DNA of 64,000 nt. Source: Dechloromonas sp. TW-R-39-2. Lineage in GTDB: Bacteria; Pseudomonadota; Gammaproteobacteria; Burkholderiales; Rhodocyclaceae. This document shows, in pieces, positions 1 to 8,677 of the stretch (the stretch's first letter is position 1; each line of letters starts with the position of its first letter). The DNA lies in contig NZ_CP045202.1 in assembly GCF_016864195.1 (NCBI RefSeq), forward strand, positions 2,263,001 through 2,327,000, in the 5' to 3' direction. The notes beneath the pieces were generated by a model, which saw nothing but the letters and a program-made list of their open reading frames with translations, was not told where the DNA came from and ran no database searches. A program made the position numbers and the translations under genes.

Positions 1-152
1 GACCGTTACCGGCTCATCGACTGTCGGCGCTCGACGCGGGACAGGATCAAAAGGCAGATGTGTCAGCATCGCAATAGTTTTTGTCTCATTACTGAAAATA
101 GGTCAGCACGAAGCATTCTAGACTAAGGCTCTCGTTTTCTGATCTTTCAGCC

Positions 153-1361
153 ATGCCTTCATCTCATACCTCGCCGGATGCACGCCGCGATCTCGAAACC
201 ATTTCGCTGATCGGTTTCGTACATGGCGTATCGCACTTCTTTCATTTGCTGCTTCCACCGCTCTTTCCATGGTTAATGGCGGAATTCGGGCTGAGCTTCA
301 CGGCCATCGGCGTCACGATGACCGTGTTCTTTGTCATTTCCGGGATAGGCCAGGCGGCAGCCGGTTTTCTGGTCGACCGCTTTGGTGCGGCGCGCATACT
401 GGCAATCGGCATTGGCTGCTTTGCCTTGTCAGGTGTCGTCCTTTATTTTGCCAACGGCTACGCCATGCTGATTGCCGTCGCAGCGATTGCCGGCCTGGGC
501 AACAGCGTTTTTCACCCGGCTGATTTCACCGTACTCAACCGCCATGTCTCGCAACCGCGACTGGGCCACGCATTCTCGATTCATGGCTTGTCCGGCAATA
601 TCGGCTGGGGTCTGGCGCCCATTTTCATGACCAGCATTGCCGCTTACGCAGGCTGGCGCTACGCCGCCCTCGGCGCCTCGCTGCTGGCCCTGAGCGCACT
701 GGCTCTGCTGCTCTGGCGACGTTCAGCACTGGCCAGCCCACTCATTGAGGAAGCCGACAAAACAGTATCGAGCAATGCTTCGATTTTCGATTTCCTGACG
801 GTCCGTGCCGTCTGGCTCTGCTTTCTGTTTTTCTTGCTGATCACTTCGGCATTCGGCGCCATTCAGAACTTTGCCAGCCCTATCCTGCAGGCTCTTTACG
901 GACTGACCATCACCAGTGCTGCCAGCGCTTTATCGGCTTATCTTTTTGGGGGGGCTGGCGGCATTCTGCTCGGCGGCTTCCTGGCCAGGAAAGGCGAACA
1001 GGAACGCCTGATTACCGCAGCACTGGGCACCGCTGCCGCCCTGGCCATACTGCTCGCAATCGGCATTCTGCCTGGCTGGAGCATCCTGCCACTGATGGCG
1101 GCCATCGGTTTCTGCACCGGCATCGCCGGTCCATCGCGCGACTTGCTGGTTCGGCGGGCAGCGACCGCTCGTTTCGGCCAGGCGGCCTTCGGCCGGATTT
1201 ACGGTTTTGTCTATTCCGGACTCGATGTCGGGCTGGCGCTAGCCCCTGCCGTTTTCGGCCAGTTGATGGATGGCGGACGTTACAGCGATGTCCTGATCGG
1301 CATCGCCGTCTTGCAGACACTGGCGATCTTTACCGCTTTGCGTGTCAGCAAGACCATCTGA
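153..1361 (+). CDS. MFS transporter, Fsr-like
   Basis: A 402-residue integral membrane protein with about twelve hydrophobic segments, the length expected for a major facilitator. The N-terminal half carries the motif GFLVDRFGAAR in the cytoplasmic loop between TM2 and TM3, typical of MFS carriers. The opening stretch (FVHGVSHFFHLLLPPLFP) resembles the fosmidomycin-resistance/Fsr branch, whose members are proton-driven drug exporters; the substrate here cannot be read from sequence. The ATG is preceded by TTTCAGCC without a clear Shine-Dalgarno. The 152 bases upstream show no gene, only a possible -10 (TAGACT) near 119. It is a single-gene unit running toward the small minus-strand gene at 1379. 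Confidence 0.85.
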   Translation: MPSSHTSPDARRDLETISLIGFVHGVSHFFHLLLPPLFPWLMAEFGLSFTAIGVTMTVFFVISGIGQAAAGFLVDRFGAARILAIGIGCFALSGVVLYFANGYAMLIAVAAIAGLGNSVFHPADFTVLNRHVSQPRLGHAFSIHGLSGNIGWGLAPIFMTSIAAYAGWRYAALGASLLALSALALLLWRRSALASPLIEEADKTVSSNASIFDFLTVRAVWLCFLFFLLITSAFGAIQNFASPILQALYGLTITSAASALSAYLFGGAGGILLGGFLARKGEQERLITAALGTAAALAILLAIGILPGWSILPLMAAIGFCTGIAGPSRDLLVRRAATARFGQAAFGRIYGFVYSGLDVGLALAPAVFGQLMDGGRYSDVLIGIAVLQTLAIFTALRVSKTI

Positions 1362-1378
1362 TCTGTCGGTTGCCCGGG

Positions 1379-1588
1379 TCAGAACACCGGCCCGGCAAAC
1401 ACTTCCTTGAAATAGGCATCGACATCGTTTTCAACCATCCGCATGCCCGGCAGGTAAGGCGTTGTTTTCCCGATCGAGACGACGGGGGCGCCCGCATCGG
1501 CTTCAAAAACATCGGCATAACTCATCACTTCGGCCTGTTTGGCCGACTTGAAACGATTTAACTGAGCAAAGATTTCGGTCAGCGACAT
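1379..1588 (-). CDS. Small conserved-looking protein of unknown function, 69 aa
   Basis: I do not recognise this family. The start is the ATG at 1588, preceded by a good AAGGAAA ribosome site; a longer in-frame reading to 1708 lacks support and would run into the divergent regulator's control region. The product is soluble and mixed in charge, with no signal peptide or membrane segment. It contains a central AGAPVVSIGKTTPYLPG stretch and an acidic C-terminal helix. It is transcribed away from the LysR gene at 1714, and about 125 bases separate the two starts, the usual arrangement of a LysR regulator and its target. That neighbourhood is the only hint at its role. Confidence 0.6.
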   Translation of the reverse strand: MSLTEIFAQLNRFKSAKQAEVMSYADVFEADAGAPVVSIGKTTPYLPGMRMVENDVDAYFKEVFAGPVF

Positions 1589-1713
1589 GGTGATTTCCTT
1601 ACATGAAACAAAGTTGATGGCTGCAATATAGGTTTTATGTTGCAGCGCAGCAAACAATGATTTATTGTGGTCAGCATTAGTTTTACTTAACCCGCTGACC
1701 CGAATCATTTCTC

Positions 1714-2658
1714 TTGCCCTACCGCCTTCCTCCCCTTTCCACCCTGCGTACTTTCGACGCAGCTGCCCGCCACCTCAGTTTCAAGCGAGCGGCTGAAGAG
1801 TTGTGCGTTACGCCGGCCGCGGTTAGTCAGCAAGTCAAGACACTGGAAACCCATCTCGGGGTTGCTCTCTTTCTACGCCACCAAAAGGGCCTGCAGCTGA
1901 CCGAAGCCGGTCTGGCCATGCACCCGAAAATACGGGAAGGCCTGGACTGCTTTTCAGCCGGCATTGAAGCGACGCGGCTCGATGGTCAGCTTGCGCTGAA
2001 CCTGAGTGCCCCGCCTTCGTTCGCAACACGCTGGCTGGTCCCTCGCCTGCCCCGCTTTTCATCTGCCCACCCTGACGTGGCTATCAGGATTTCAAGCCTG
2101 CGCGACAATATCGACGGCCAGCAGGGATTGACCGTTCCTGCCGGAGCGACCGCCGGCAAGCGCAGCGAAGGGATTGATGTGGCGATCCGTTTCGGTACCG
2201 GGCAGTATCCGGGCTACCAGGTCAGGAAAATCGTTGCCCCGGAATTCGTCATGGTGTGCAGCCCGCGTTTGCTTGAAGGAACGTTTCCCCTGCTGCAACC
2301 GGAAGATTTGCGGCACCAAACCTTGATTCACGACGAATCGATTCCGCTCGTTGATATGCGTCCGAGCTGGGACGAATGGTTGAAGCTGGCCGATGTCAGC
2401 GGTGTTGATAGCGAACGCGGCCCACGTTTTTCGAATTCCCTGATGGCACTTGAGGCGGCGCTGGAAGGTCAAGGCGTCGCGCTGGCCCTCAAGCCGTTGA
2501 TCGAAGCCGATCTGGCCGCCGGTCGCCTGGTCATTCCCTTTGACATCAGCATGCCTTCGGCCTACGTTTATTTTCTGGTCACCGCCAAAAGCGTGGCAGA
2601 AAAAAGCATTGTTCTCGCCTTTGAACAATGGTTGCAGACCGAAATCAACGCTCGTTGA
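1714..2658 (+). CDS. LysR-family transcriptional regulator, GcvA-like
   Basis: A 314-residue LysR-type regulator. The winged helix-turn-helix occupies roughly residues 5-65 (LSTLRTFDAAARHLSFKRAA, then VTPAAVSQQVKTLE). It is followed by a periplasmic-binding-protein-like effector domain. The opening PPLSTLRTFDAAARHLSF is characteristic of the GcvA branch, whose best-known member controls glycine cleavage; no gcv genes are nearby, so the ligand is unknown. The reading frame opens with TTG at 1714; no Shine-Dalgarno is visible, so the start is uncertain. It probably controls the divergent small gene ending at 1588 and itself. Confidence 0.85.
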   Translation: MPYRLPPLSTLRTFDAAARHLSFKRAAEELCVTPAAVSQQVKTLETHLGVALFLRHQKGLQLTEAGLAMHPKIREGLDCFSAGIEATRLDGQLALNLSAPPSFATRWLVPRLPRFSSAHPDVAIRISSLRDNIDGQQGLTVPAGATAGKRSEGIDVAIRFGTGQYPGYQVRKIVAPEFVMVCSPRLLEGTFPLLQPEDLRHQTLIHDESIPLVDMRPSWDEWLKLADVSGVDSERGPRFSNSLMALEAALEGQGVALALKPLIEADLAAGRLVIPFDISMPSAYVYFLVTAKSVAEKSIVLAFEQWLQTEINAR

Positions 2659-2691
2659 AGCGTTGACCGCGACATTCGCCAGGCGACGCTG

Positions 2692-5600
2692 CTAGCGTTC
2701 GGGAATGAGCAGGTTTCCCCCCGCCGTCCCTGCTGGCAGCGTGGCGCTGGAGACACCCGGCAGTCCCGTGCATTGCATCAGCGGGCTGGCATTCAACGAA
2801 TTGCCGTTGGCATCGAAGTTCCCCAGGATACCCGCCATGCTGCCGGCAACCGGGGTTTCATTCGCCGCTGGGATCATTGGCGCAATGCCCGGCAAAGCCG
2901 CATTCGGCGTATCGGGATACAACGCCATCGCATCGACCAGGCTGCTGACCTTGCCCTGCAACGCGGTATCAGTTGAACTGGCCGGAGCCTTGTCGGCCCG
3001 GAACCAGACATCGGCCATTTGGTGCGCCGAGCCATCCTGCGTCTCGTAACTTGAAGTCAGGCCGATCAGGTTGCCGTTATCAAACGATGCGGTATTGGCC
3101 GAAGTCAGATCAAGCTGCGTGATACCGACCGAATCGAGCGTTTTCAATTCATCCGTCTGGCTAACACCATCTGCATTGCCATCCACCCAAAGGCCGAGAT
3201 CACCCCAGGCATCATCGGCTTGCGTCAGCACACCATCGCCGTTGCTATCCAGGGCCTGCATGGCTACAAAGCCATTGCTTGCTGTTTCACCACTGGCCAG
3301 CACGGTTGCTCCCCCGAACAACTCGCTGCCATCATTGATCAGGCCGTCGTGATTGCGGTCCATGACCAGCAAGGCATCTCCGCCGGTTATCCAGCCGGTC
3401 GCAATCTTCTGGCCAGTGCCCAGCATGTCGAACTGGACGCCATTCTCAATGCTCAAGGTCGAGATGCCGTCACCATTGAGATCAAGCACGATCGGCGTGA
3501 CATAGAGGTAGGAAATCTGGTCGTTCATGGCGGCCAGTTGATCGGTCGTCAAGGCGGCACGCTGATCGTTGGTCAGTGCCGAAACCTGGTCGGTCGTGAA
3601 AATATGCACCTGATCGGTCGTCAGGCCTGCCTGAATTTGCGTCGTGGTCAAAGCCACAAGCTGCGTCGTTTGTAGCGCCAGAACATCGGCAGTTTCCATC
3701 GACGAAAGCTGATTTGTCGTCAATGCAACCAACTGCCCGGTGGTCAGGCCAACAACCTGCTGCGTAGTCAGTGCGACGATTTGTTCTGTAGTCAGACCTG
3801 ACTGAATCTGGGTCGTGGTCAACGCAGCGACATCATCAGTTGCCAGGGAGGCAATCTGCCCGGTGGTCAGTGCAGCAATATCCTGAGTTTCAAGCGCCAC
3901 AATCTGTGCAGTACTTAACGCGATCAGCTGGTTTGAAGTCAATCCGGCCACTTGCCCGGTAGTCAGGGCGACAATCTGTGCGCTACTCAAACCGCTCTGA
4001 ACCTGGGTGGTCGTCAGGGCGGCAATTTCTGTCGTCGTCAATGCCGCAATTTGCGTCGTGCTCAGGCCCGAATTGATCTGCTCGGTGGTCAGTGCAGCAA
4101 TCTGGGATGTGGACAAGGCTGCCAGATCGGCAGTTTCAAGTGCGCCAATCTGCCCTGTGCTGAAGGCTGTCAGCTGGCTGGTTGTCAGCGCCTGCACCTG
4201 CTCCGTCGTCAGTGCGGCAACCTGGGCGGTTCCCAGTCCGTTGGCGATCTGGCTGGTACTGAGTGCAGCGATCTGGTCCGTCGTCAGACTGGCAATCTGG
4301 CTGGTCGTCAACACGCCTAGCTGAGCGGTACCCAGCAAACTGGCAATCTGGTCAGTACTCAAAGCAGCAATCTGGAGACTGGTCAGCGCACTCAATTGCT
4401 CGGTGGTCAACGCTGCGAACTGAGTTGTCGTCAGACCATTGGCGATTTCATCGGTGGTCAAGACCACAATCTGGCTGGTCCGCAAAGCAACAATTTGCTC
4501 GGTGGTCAGTACTGCAAACTGCGCCGGACTCAAACCGGTGCTGATTTGTTCCGTGGTCAGCGCGGCAATTTGAGCCGTGGTCAGGTCGTCTAGCTGATCC
4601 GTGTTCAAACCCTGGCGAATCTGACTCGTCGTCAGCGCAACGATCTGACTGGTGGACAAGGCCACAAGATCGCGGGTCTCCATCGCATTCACCTGGGCCG
4701 TCCCCAACGCTTGCAACTGATCGGTTTTGAATGCGGCGAATTGCTCGGTCGTCAAGGCAACGATCTGGGCAGTGCTCAAGCCCGACTGAATTTGTGTCGT
4801 ATTGAGTGCAGCCAGTTCAGTGGTAGTCAACGCCTGGATTTGCGCAGTACTCAAACCAAATTTGAGCTGCTCGGTACCCAAAGCCGAAATCTGGTTAGTG
4901 GACAACGCAGCAATCTGGGTTGTCGCCAGCCCCTGGTTGATCTGTAGCGTACTTAATGCAGCGATATCGACCGTTTCGATGGCTGCCACCTGCGTCGTGC
5001 TCAGCGCCTGCAACTGGCTGGTGTTCAGGCTGGCGATCTGGTGGGTGGTCAGCGCGACGATCTGAGCGGTCGTCAGCGCGGCGACTTGCGCTGTGGTCAG
5101 AACCGAGATATCCGTCGTTTCGATGGCCGCGATCTGTTCCGTGGTCAGTACCGGAATCTGGCTGGTGCTCAGGCCGGACTGGATTTGCTCGGTGGTCAGG
5201 GCTGCGATCTGGGTCGTGCTCAGGGCCTGCAATTGTGCGGTCGTCAGGCCTTGGCGAATTTGGTGGGTGGTCAGGGCGGCAATTTGACTGGTCGTCAGGG
5301 CGGCCACATCCTGGGTTTCGATGGCCTGAAGCTGGTTCGTGCTGAGCGTAACAAGCTGCCCAGTGGTCAGCGCTGCCACCTGCCCGGTCGTCAGCGCAAC
5401 CAGCTGATCCGTGGTCAGGCCGTTTTGCAGTTGGTCACTGCTCAGCGCCGCCACCTCTGTCGTGGTCAACGCCTGAATTTGCCGGGTATTGAGGCCAAGG
5501 CTGATTTGTTCGGTGGTCAGGGCGACGATCTGGCTGGTCGTCAGCGCAGCGATGTCGACCGTTTCGATAGCTGCCACCTGCGTCGTGCTCAAGGCCTGCA

Positions 5601-6513
5601 ACTGGATGCTATTCAGGCTGGCGATCTGGCCGGTGCTCAGCGCGACGATCTGGGCGGTCGTCAGACCCGAGGCAATTTCGTCTGTCGTCAGCGCACCGAT
5701 TTGCGACGTAGTCAGACTGGCGATCTGGGCTGATCCCAGTAGGGATAGCTGGGCCGGACTCAAACCACGTTGAATCTGTTCCGTCGTCAAGGCAGAAACC
5801 TGGGCCGTCCCCAGTGCAATCAGTTGGGCGGTACTCAGCCCCTGGCTGATCTGGGTCGTGGTCAGCGCTGCAATCTGGCTGCTGGTCAGGGCGGCCACAT
5901 CCTGCGTTTCCATTGCCTGAAGCTGATTCGTACTGAGCGTAACAAGTTGTCCGGTGGTCAACGCTGCGACCTGCCCGGTGGTCAGCGCAACCAGCTGGTC
6001 GGTGGTCAAACCGCTCTGAATTTGCAGGCTGCTCAGTGCGGCAATCTCGCTCGTGGTCAAGGCTTGAATCTGGTTGGTACTCAAGCCAAGACGCACCTGG
6101 TCAGTAGTCAGTGCGGCGATTTGCGCCGTGGTAAATCCATTACTGAGCTGCGTCGAGGTAAATGCGCCGATCTGATTCGTCAGGAAGGAAGACATCTGGA
6201 ACGGGGAAAATGCCCCCACCTGCGATGAGGAAAAATCCTGAATCTGGGATGTCGTAAAAGCGTCGAGTTGCTCGACGGATAATTGGGCAATATCCGTGGT
6301 CGACAAGGCCTGAATCTGCGTAGACGTCAGGCCGGCAATCTGTGCGGTGGTCAGTGATGAAATGGGGGCTCTGGTCGGAGCGGCCGCCGGAGATGGCGCG
6401 TCGGATTTCGGGCGAACACCATAAATCGAGTTGAGCGCATGAATGCCCAAACCGTTCAAGGCTTTGCCAATCGGAGCCATGATCGACTTGACCGCTTTAG
6501 AGAGCAAACTCAC
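2692..6513 (-). CDS. Giant LTTxQI-repeat protein with C-terminal calcium-binding region
   Basis: A 1,273-residue protein. Residues 1-51 are a short amphipathic leader without a recognisable Sec signal. Residues 52-995 are about 110 tandem units of 8 or 9 residues with consensus LTTxQIxA, sometimes with an extra G before the leucine. Residues 996-1273 form a different domain with several EF-hand-like loops (DLNGDGIST, DRNHDGLINDGSE, DSNGDGVLT, DGNADGVS), like those at the ends of large secreted RTX-type proteins. The start is GTG at 6513 behind a GGGGAT-type site. By analogy the protein could be exported by a type I system and act at the surface, but no type I export genes are nearby. It stands alone. 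I do not know a named family for the repeat. Confidence 0.85.
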   Translation of the reverse strand: MSLLSKAVKSIMAPIGKALNGLGIHALNSIYGVRPKSDAPSPAAAPTRAPISSLTTAQIAGLTSTQIQALSTTDIAQLSVEQLDAFTTSQIQDFSSSQVGAFSPFQMSSFLTNQIGAFTSTQLSNGFTTAQIAALTTDQVRLGLSTNQIQALTTSEIAALSSLQIQSGLTTDQLVALTTGQVAALTTGQLVTLSTNQLQAMETQDVAALTSSQIAALTTTQISQGLSTAQLIALGTAQVSALTTEQIQRGLSPAQLSLLGSAQIASLTTSQIGALTTDEIASGLTTAQIVALSTGQIASLNSIQLQALSTTQVAAIETVDIAALTTSQIVALTTEQISLGLNTRQIQALTTTEVAALSSDQLQNGLTTDQLVALTTGQVAALTTGQLVTLSTNQLQAIETQDVAALTTSQIAALTTHQIRQGLTTAQLQALSTTQIAALTTEQIQSGLSTSQIPVLTTEQIAAIETTDISVLTTAQVAALTTAQIVALTTHQIASLNTSQLQALSTTQVAAIETVDIAALSTLQINQGLATTQIAALSTNQISALGTEQLKFGLSTAQIQALTTTELAALNTTQIQSGLSTAQIVALTTEQFAAFKTDQLQALGTAQVNAMETRDLVALSTSQIVALTTSQIRQGLNTDQLDDLTTAQIAALTTEQISTGLSPAQFAVLTTEQIVALRTSQIVVLTTDEIANGLTTTQFAALTTEQLSALTSLQIAALSTDQIASLLGTAQLGVLTTSQIASLTTDQIAALSTSQIANGLGTAQVAALTTEQVQALTTSQLTAFSTGQIGALETADLAALSTSQIAALTTEQINSGLSTTQIAALTTTEIAALTTTQVQSGLSSAQIVALTTGQVAGLTSNQLIALSTAQIVALETQDIAALTTGQIASLATDDVAALTTTQIQSGLTTEQIVALTTQQVVGLTTGQLVALTTNQLSSMETADVLALQTTQLVALTTTQIQAGLTTDQVHIFTTDQVSALTNDQRAALTTDQLAAMNDQISYLYVTPIVLDLNGDGISTLSIENGVQFDMLGTGQKIATGWITGGDALLVMDRNHDGLINDGSELFGGATVLASGETASNGFVAMQALDSNGDGVLTQADDAWGDLGLWVDGNADGVSQTDELKTLDSVGITQLDLTSANTASFDNGNLIGLTSSYETQDGSAHQMADVWFRADKAPASSTDTALQGKVSSLVDAMALYPDTPNAALPGIAPMIPAANETPVAGSMAGILGNFDANGNSLNASPLMQCTGLPGVSSATLPAGTAGGNLLIPER
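3529..6360 (-). repeat. Coding tandem array of 24/27-bp units (LTTxQIxA)
   Basis: About 110 degenerate 24- or 27-base units encode residues 52-995 of the giant repeat protein. Units differ at synonymous and non-synonymous sites, so the array is old. Larger copies are visible: residues 168-210 (5884-6012) are nearly identical to residues 365-407 (5293-5421), an offset of 591 bases. A variant unit of the form ETxD(I/V/L) recurs nine times (around residues 202, 317, 399, 465, 513, 612, 793, 875, 940). Confidence 0.85.
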
Positions 6514-6537
6514 CCGTCATCCCCGACAATTGTATTG

Positions 6538-6560
6538 ACCGCTCGCTTAAACAAAGCGGT
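6538..6560. promoter_or_regulatory. Inverted repeat upstream of the repeat-protein gene
   Basis: ACCGCT (6538-6543) and AGCGGT (6555-6560) face each other across 11 bases, extending to 8 of 9 matches if the flanking TTG/TAA is counted. It lies 25-47 bases upstream of the GTG start at 6513, where an operator or 5'-leader hairpin would sit. Function is not demonstrated. Confidence 0.3.
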
Positions 6561-6691
6561 TAAATGTGCAAAATATAAGAAAAAATCAGCAACTGACCAA
6601 GTTTAGCAAAAAACACGGAAAACACGTCTCTAAAGCACCGGGGCAAGAAAATCGGCACAGGATGAACGTCGACCGCAGCCCTGCCCGCCCA

Positions 6692-7582
6692 TTACAGGCC
6701 CCGCGCCCAGTTCGGCCGGAGTCCGGCGGCCTCGGGTTGCATGATCGCCTGACGTACCTGGGTCAACAGCCGCTCCTTTTCCGCCCCCAAGGTTCCCTTG
6801 AGTACCAGCCAGTTTGAAGCGTGATCGCTGCGAAACACCGTGCGACGCAGATCAAGTGCCTGCAGGAACTGCTCCATTTCAACGAACAACTGGTGTTGAT
6901 CGAGCGGCTCCCAGCCGGGAAAGCCTTGACGAAAACGCGCTTCACCCTTGGGAAAACTGACCACCAGCGTTGCCAGAAACTCGGGTTGCGTCGCATTGGC
7001 CAGGCGAGCCGAGTTTTCGGCATGCTGGTGCGTCCAGCACTGGCCACCCAACCCGTTCAGGATCATGACCGAGCGGGTAATTCCTGCCTCACCCAGTTTG
7101 TCGAGTGCTGCACACGTCGTTTCGAAGCTTTCACCTTTGTTGACCGCAGCAAGCACCTCGTCGTCACCGGATTCGGCCCCGACATAAACCATCGTCAGTC
7201 CGGCGGCAGCCAGCTGATTCATTTCCAACTGGCTCTTCTTGCTCAGATTGCGCGGCAAACAGTAGCTGGAAATACGACGAACCGCCGGCATGTGCGTTCG
7301 AATTGCTTCAAGGATGGCCAGCAAACGCCGGGTTGGCAAAACGAGGGCGTCACCATCGGCCAGAAATACGCGCCGGATCTGATCTCCATAGCGTTGCCCG
7401 GTCAGCCGGATACTTTCCAGCACCTCATCCTGCTCGCGAGCGCGAAACTGTTTTTGCGGTGCCGTATACATCTCGCAAAAAGTGCATTTATTCCACGAAC
7501 AACCGTCCGTCACCGGCAAAATCAGCGAATCGGCTTCGCTCGGAGGACGGAAAACCGGCTCGACGTAGCGAATCGGCAGCAT
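6692..7582 (-). CDS. Radical SAM protein
   Basis: A 296-residue radical SAM enzyme. The iron-sulfur cluster motif is CSWNKCTFC (about residues 28-36), followed by the SAM-binding region with FLADGDALVLPT and a GAESGDDEVL motif further on. This places it with the COG1032-type single-domain proteins of unknown substrate. The ATG at 7582 lies three bases after the stop of the thioesterase gene, so the two are co-transcribed. No partner peptide or carrier is visible, so the reaction is unassigned. Confidence 0.85.
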   Translation of the reverse strand: MLPIRYVEPVFRPPSEADSLILPVTDGCSWNKCTFCEMYTAPQKQFRAREQDEVLESIRLTGQRYGDQIRRVFLADGDALVLPTRRLLAILEAIRTHMPAVRRISSYCLPRNLSKKSQLEMNQLAAAGLTMVYVGAESGDDEVLAAVNKGESFETTCAALDKLGEAGITRSVMILNGLGGQCWTHQHAENSARLANATQPEFLATLVVSFPKGEARFRQGFPGWEPLDQHQLFVEMEQFLQALDLRRTVFRSDHASNWLVLKGTLGAEKERLLTQVRQAIMQPEAAGLRPNWARGL

Positions 7583-7585
7583 GAC

Positions 7586-8011
7586 TCAGCCGCCAAACCG
7601 GGCAACAAATGCCGCAGGTGCCGTCGCAGGCTTGCGTTCGGTGTAATCGAAAAACATGATGCCGTGCTTGCCGCGCGCCACTTCGCGGCCGCTCGCCTGA
7701 TCGGTGATTTGCCAGACCAGATCACAACCGTATTTGTTGAAATCATTGGCCGTCATCGAAATCTGCATCACTTCGCCGTGGAAAGCCTCCGACTTGTACT
7801 GGGCTGCGACGTCGGCAACGATCACCCCGACCCCCTCGACGTTCAGTTCGGAGTAACCGAGTGACTTGAAAAAGCGGACTCGGGCCTCGGAAACCAGCGA
7901 AATCAGCGCGGAATTATCGAGATGATTCCCGTAGTTGATGTGATTGATATAGATCGGAAGGTCGGTTGAGAAGATGAAGGTCTCGGGTAAATCAATCTTG
8001 ATGCGCGGCAT
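7586..8011 (-). CDS. Acyl-CoA thioesterase, 4-hydroxybenzoyl-CoA thioesterase-like
   Basis: A 141-residue hot-dog-fold protein. The N-terminal pattern YINHINYGNHLDN followed by ALISLVSEARVRFF matches the active-site region of the 4HBT/YbgC thioesterases; the usual catalytic Asp is represented here by N/H residues, so the substrate class is uncertain. I place the start at the ATG at 8011 (MPRIKIDLPE); the longer frame to 8074 adds an atypical cysteine-rich leader. It is the first gene of a two-gene unit with the radical SAM protein. Confidence 0.8.
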   Translation of the reverse strand: MPRIKIDLPETFIFSTDLPIYINHINYGNHLDNSALISLVSEARVRFFKSLGYSELNVEGVGVIVADVAAQYKSEAFHGEVMQISMTANDFNKYGCDLVWQITDQASGREVARGKHGIMFFDYTERKPATAPAAFVARFGG

Positions 8012-8127
8012 GATGATCCGTAAGAAAGGCAAAGACTGGCATTCTATGCGGCAAACCGGCTTGCCGCACAGCACCCGGCCGGACTACGATTCCAGCCTGT
8101 CTACTCCATTCCAAAGCGAAGCACACC

Positions 8128-8496
8128 ATGAAAGCCATCGACCACAACCGTCTCGACAAAATCGTCAGCGATGCCCGCAAGGCGGCCGATACCCGGGCTG
8201 AAGGCTATCGCGAGCGCGCACTGAAGATTTACCCGTGGATCTGCGGTCGCTGCGCGCGTGAATTCACCACCGCCAACTTGCGTGAGCTCACCGTGCACCA
8301 TCGCAATCACAACCACGATGACAATCCGTCCGATGGCAGCAACTGGGAGTTGCTTTGTCTGTATTGCCACGACAACGAACACCAGAAACAGATCGAGGCC
8401 GACCGTGGCTACACCGACGGCAACTCGCCTCGCGGCGGCGGTGCAACGCACAATCCCTTCGCCGCACTGCAGGGCATGCTCAAAAACAAGTCCTAA
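8128..8496 (+). CDS. yajD: YajD family HNH nuclease
   Basis: A 122-residue small HNH-fold protein. It has the zinc-binding CGRCAREF pair, the HHRNHNHDDNPSDGSNWELLC core and the second CLYCHDNEH pair, which together match YajD of enterobacteria in order and spacing. The cellular role of YajD is not established; the fold predicts a metal-dependent nuclease. It stands alone, divergent from the thioesterase operon, with 116 bases between the starts. Confidence 0.85.
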   Translation: MKAIDHNRLDKIVSDARKAADTRAEGYRERALKIYPWICGRCAREFTTANLRELTVHHRNHNHDDNPSDGSNWELLCLYCHDNEHQKQIEADRGYTDGNSPRGGGATHNPFAALQGMLKNKS

Positions 8497-8677
8497 ATCA
8501 GCCTCCGGCCATTCAGACGGATTGCTGCGGTCGACCGGCTGAAAACACGATTTTCATGCCAGCCAGCGTGACGCCACACGATTATCAATCTTTGATTGAA
8601 ACAGATTCGCCGATCAAACAGTTTTTCGGCTGGCGTAAAAACCCGATACTGACCCCACTTCTTTCAGGATCAACACC

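Noticed and set aside
3952..5733. Several long plus-strand open frames opposite the repeat gene
   Set aside because: They are mirror readings of the repeat array, rich in R, G, Q and C, with no family pattern; the minus-strand protein has the ordered repeat and the calcium-binding tail.
3529..6360. Resemblance of LTTxQI units to TAL-effector repeats (LTPEQVVAIA)
   Set aside because: TAL repeats are 33-35 residues with a variable di-residue; these units are 8-9 residues and lack the rest of the repeat.
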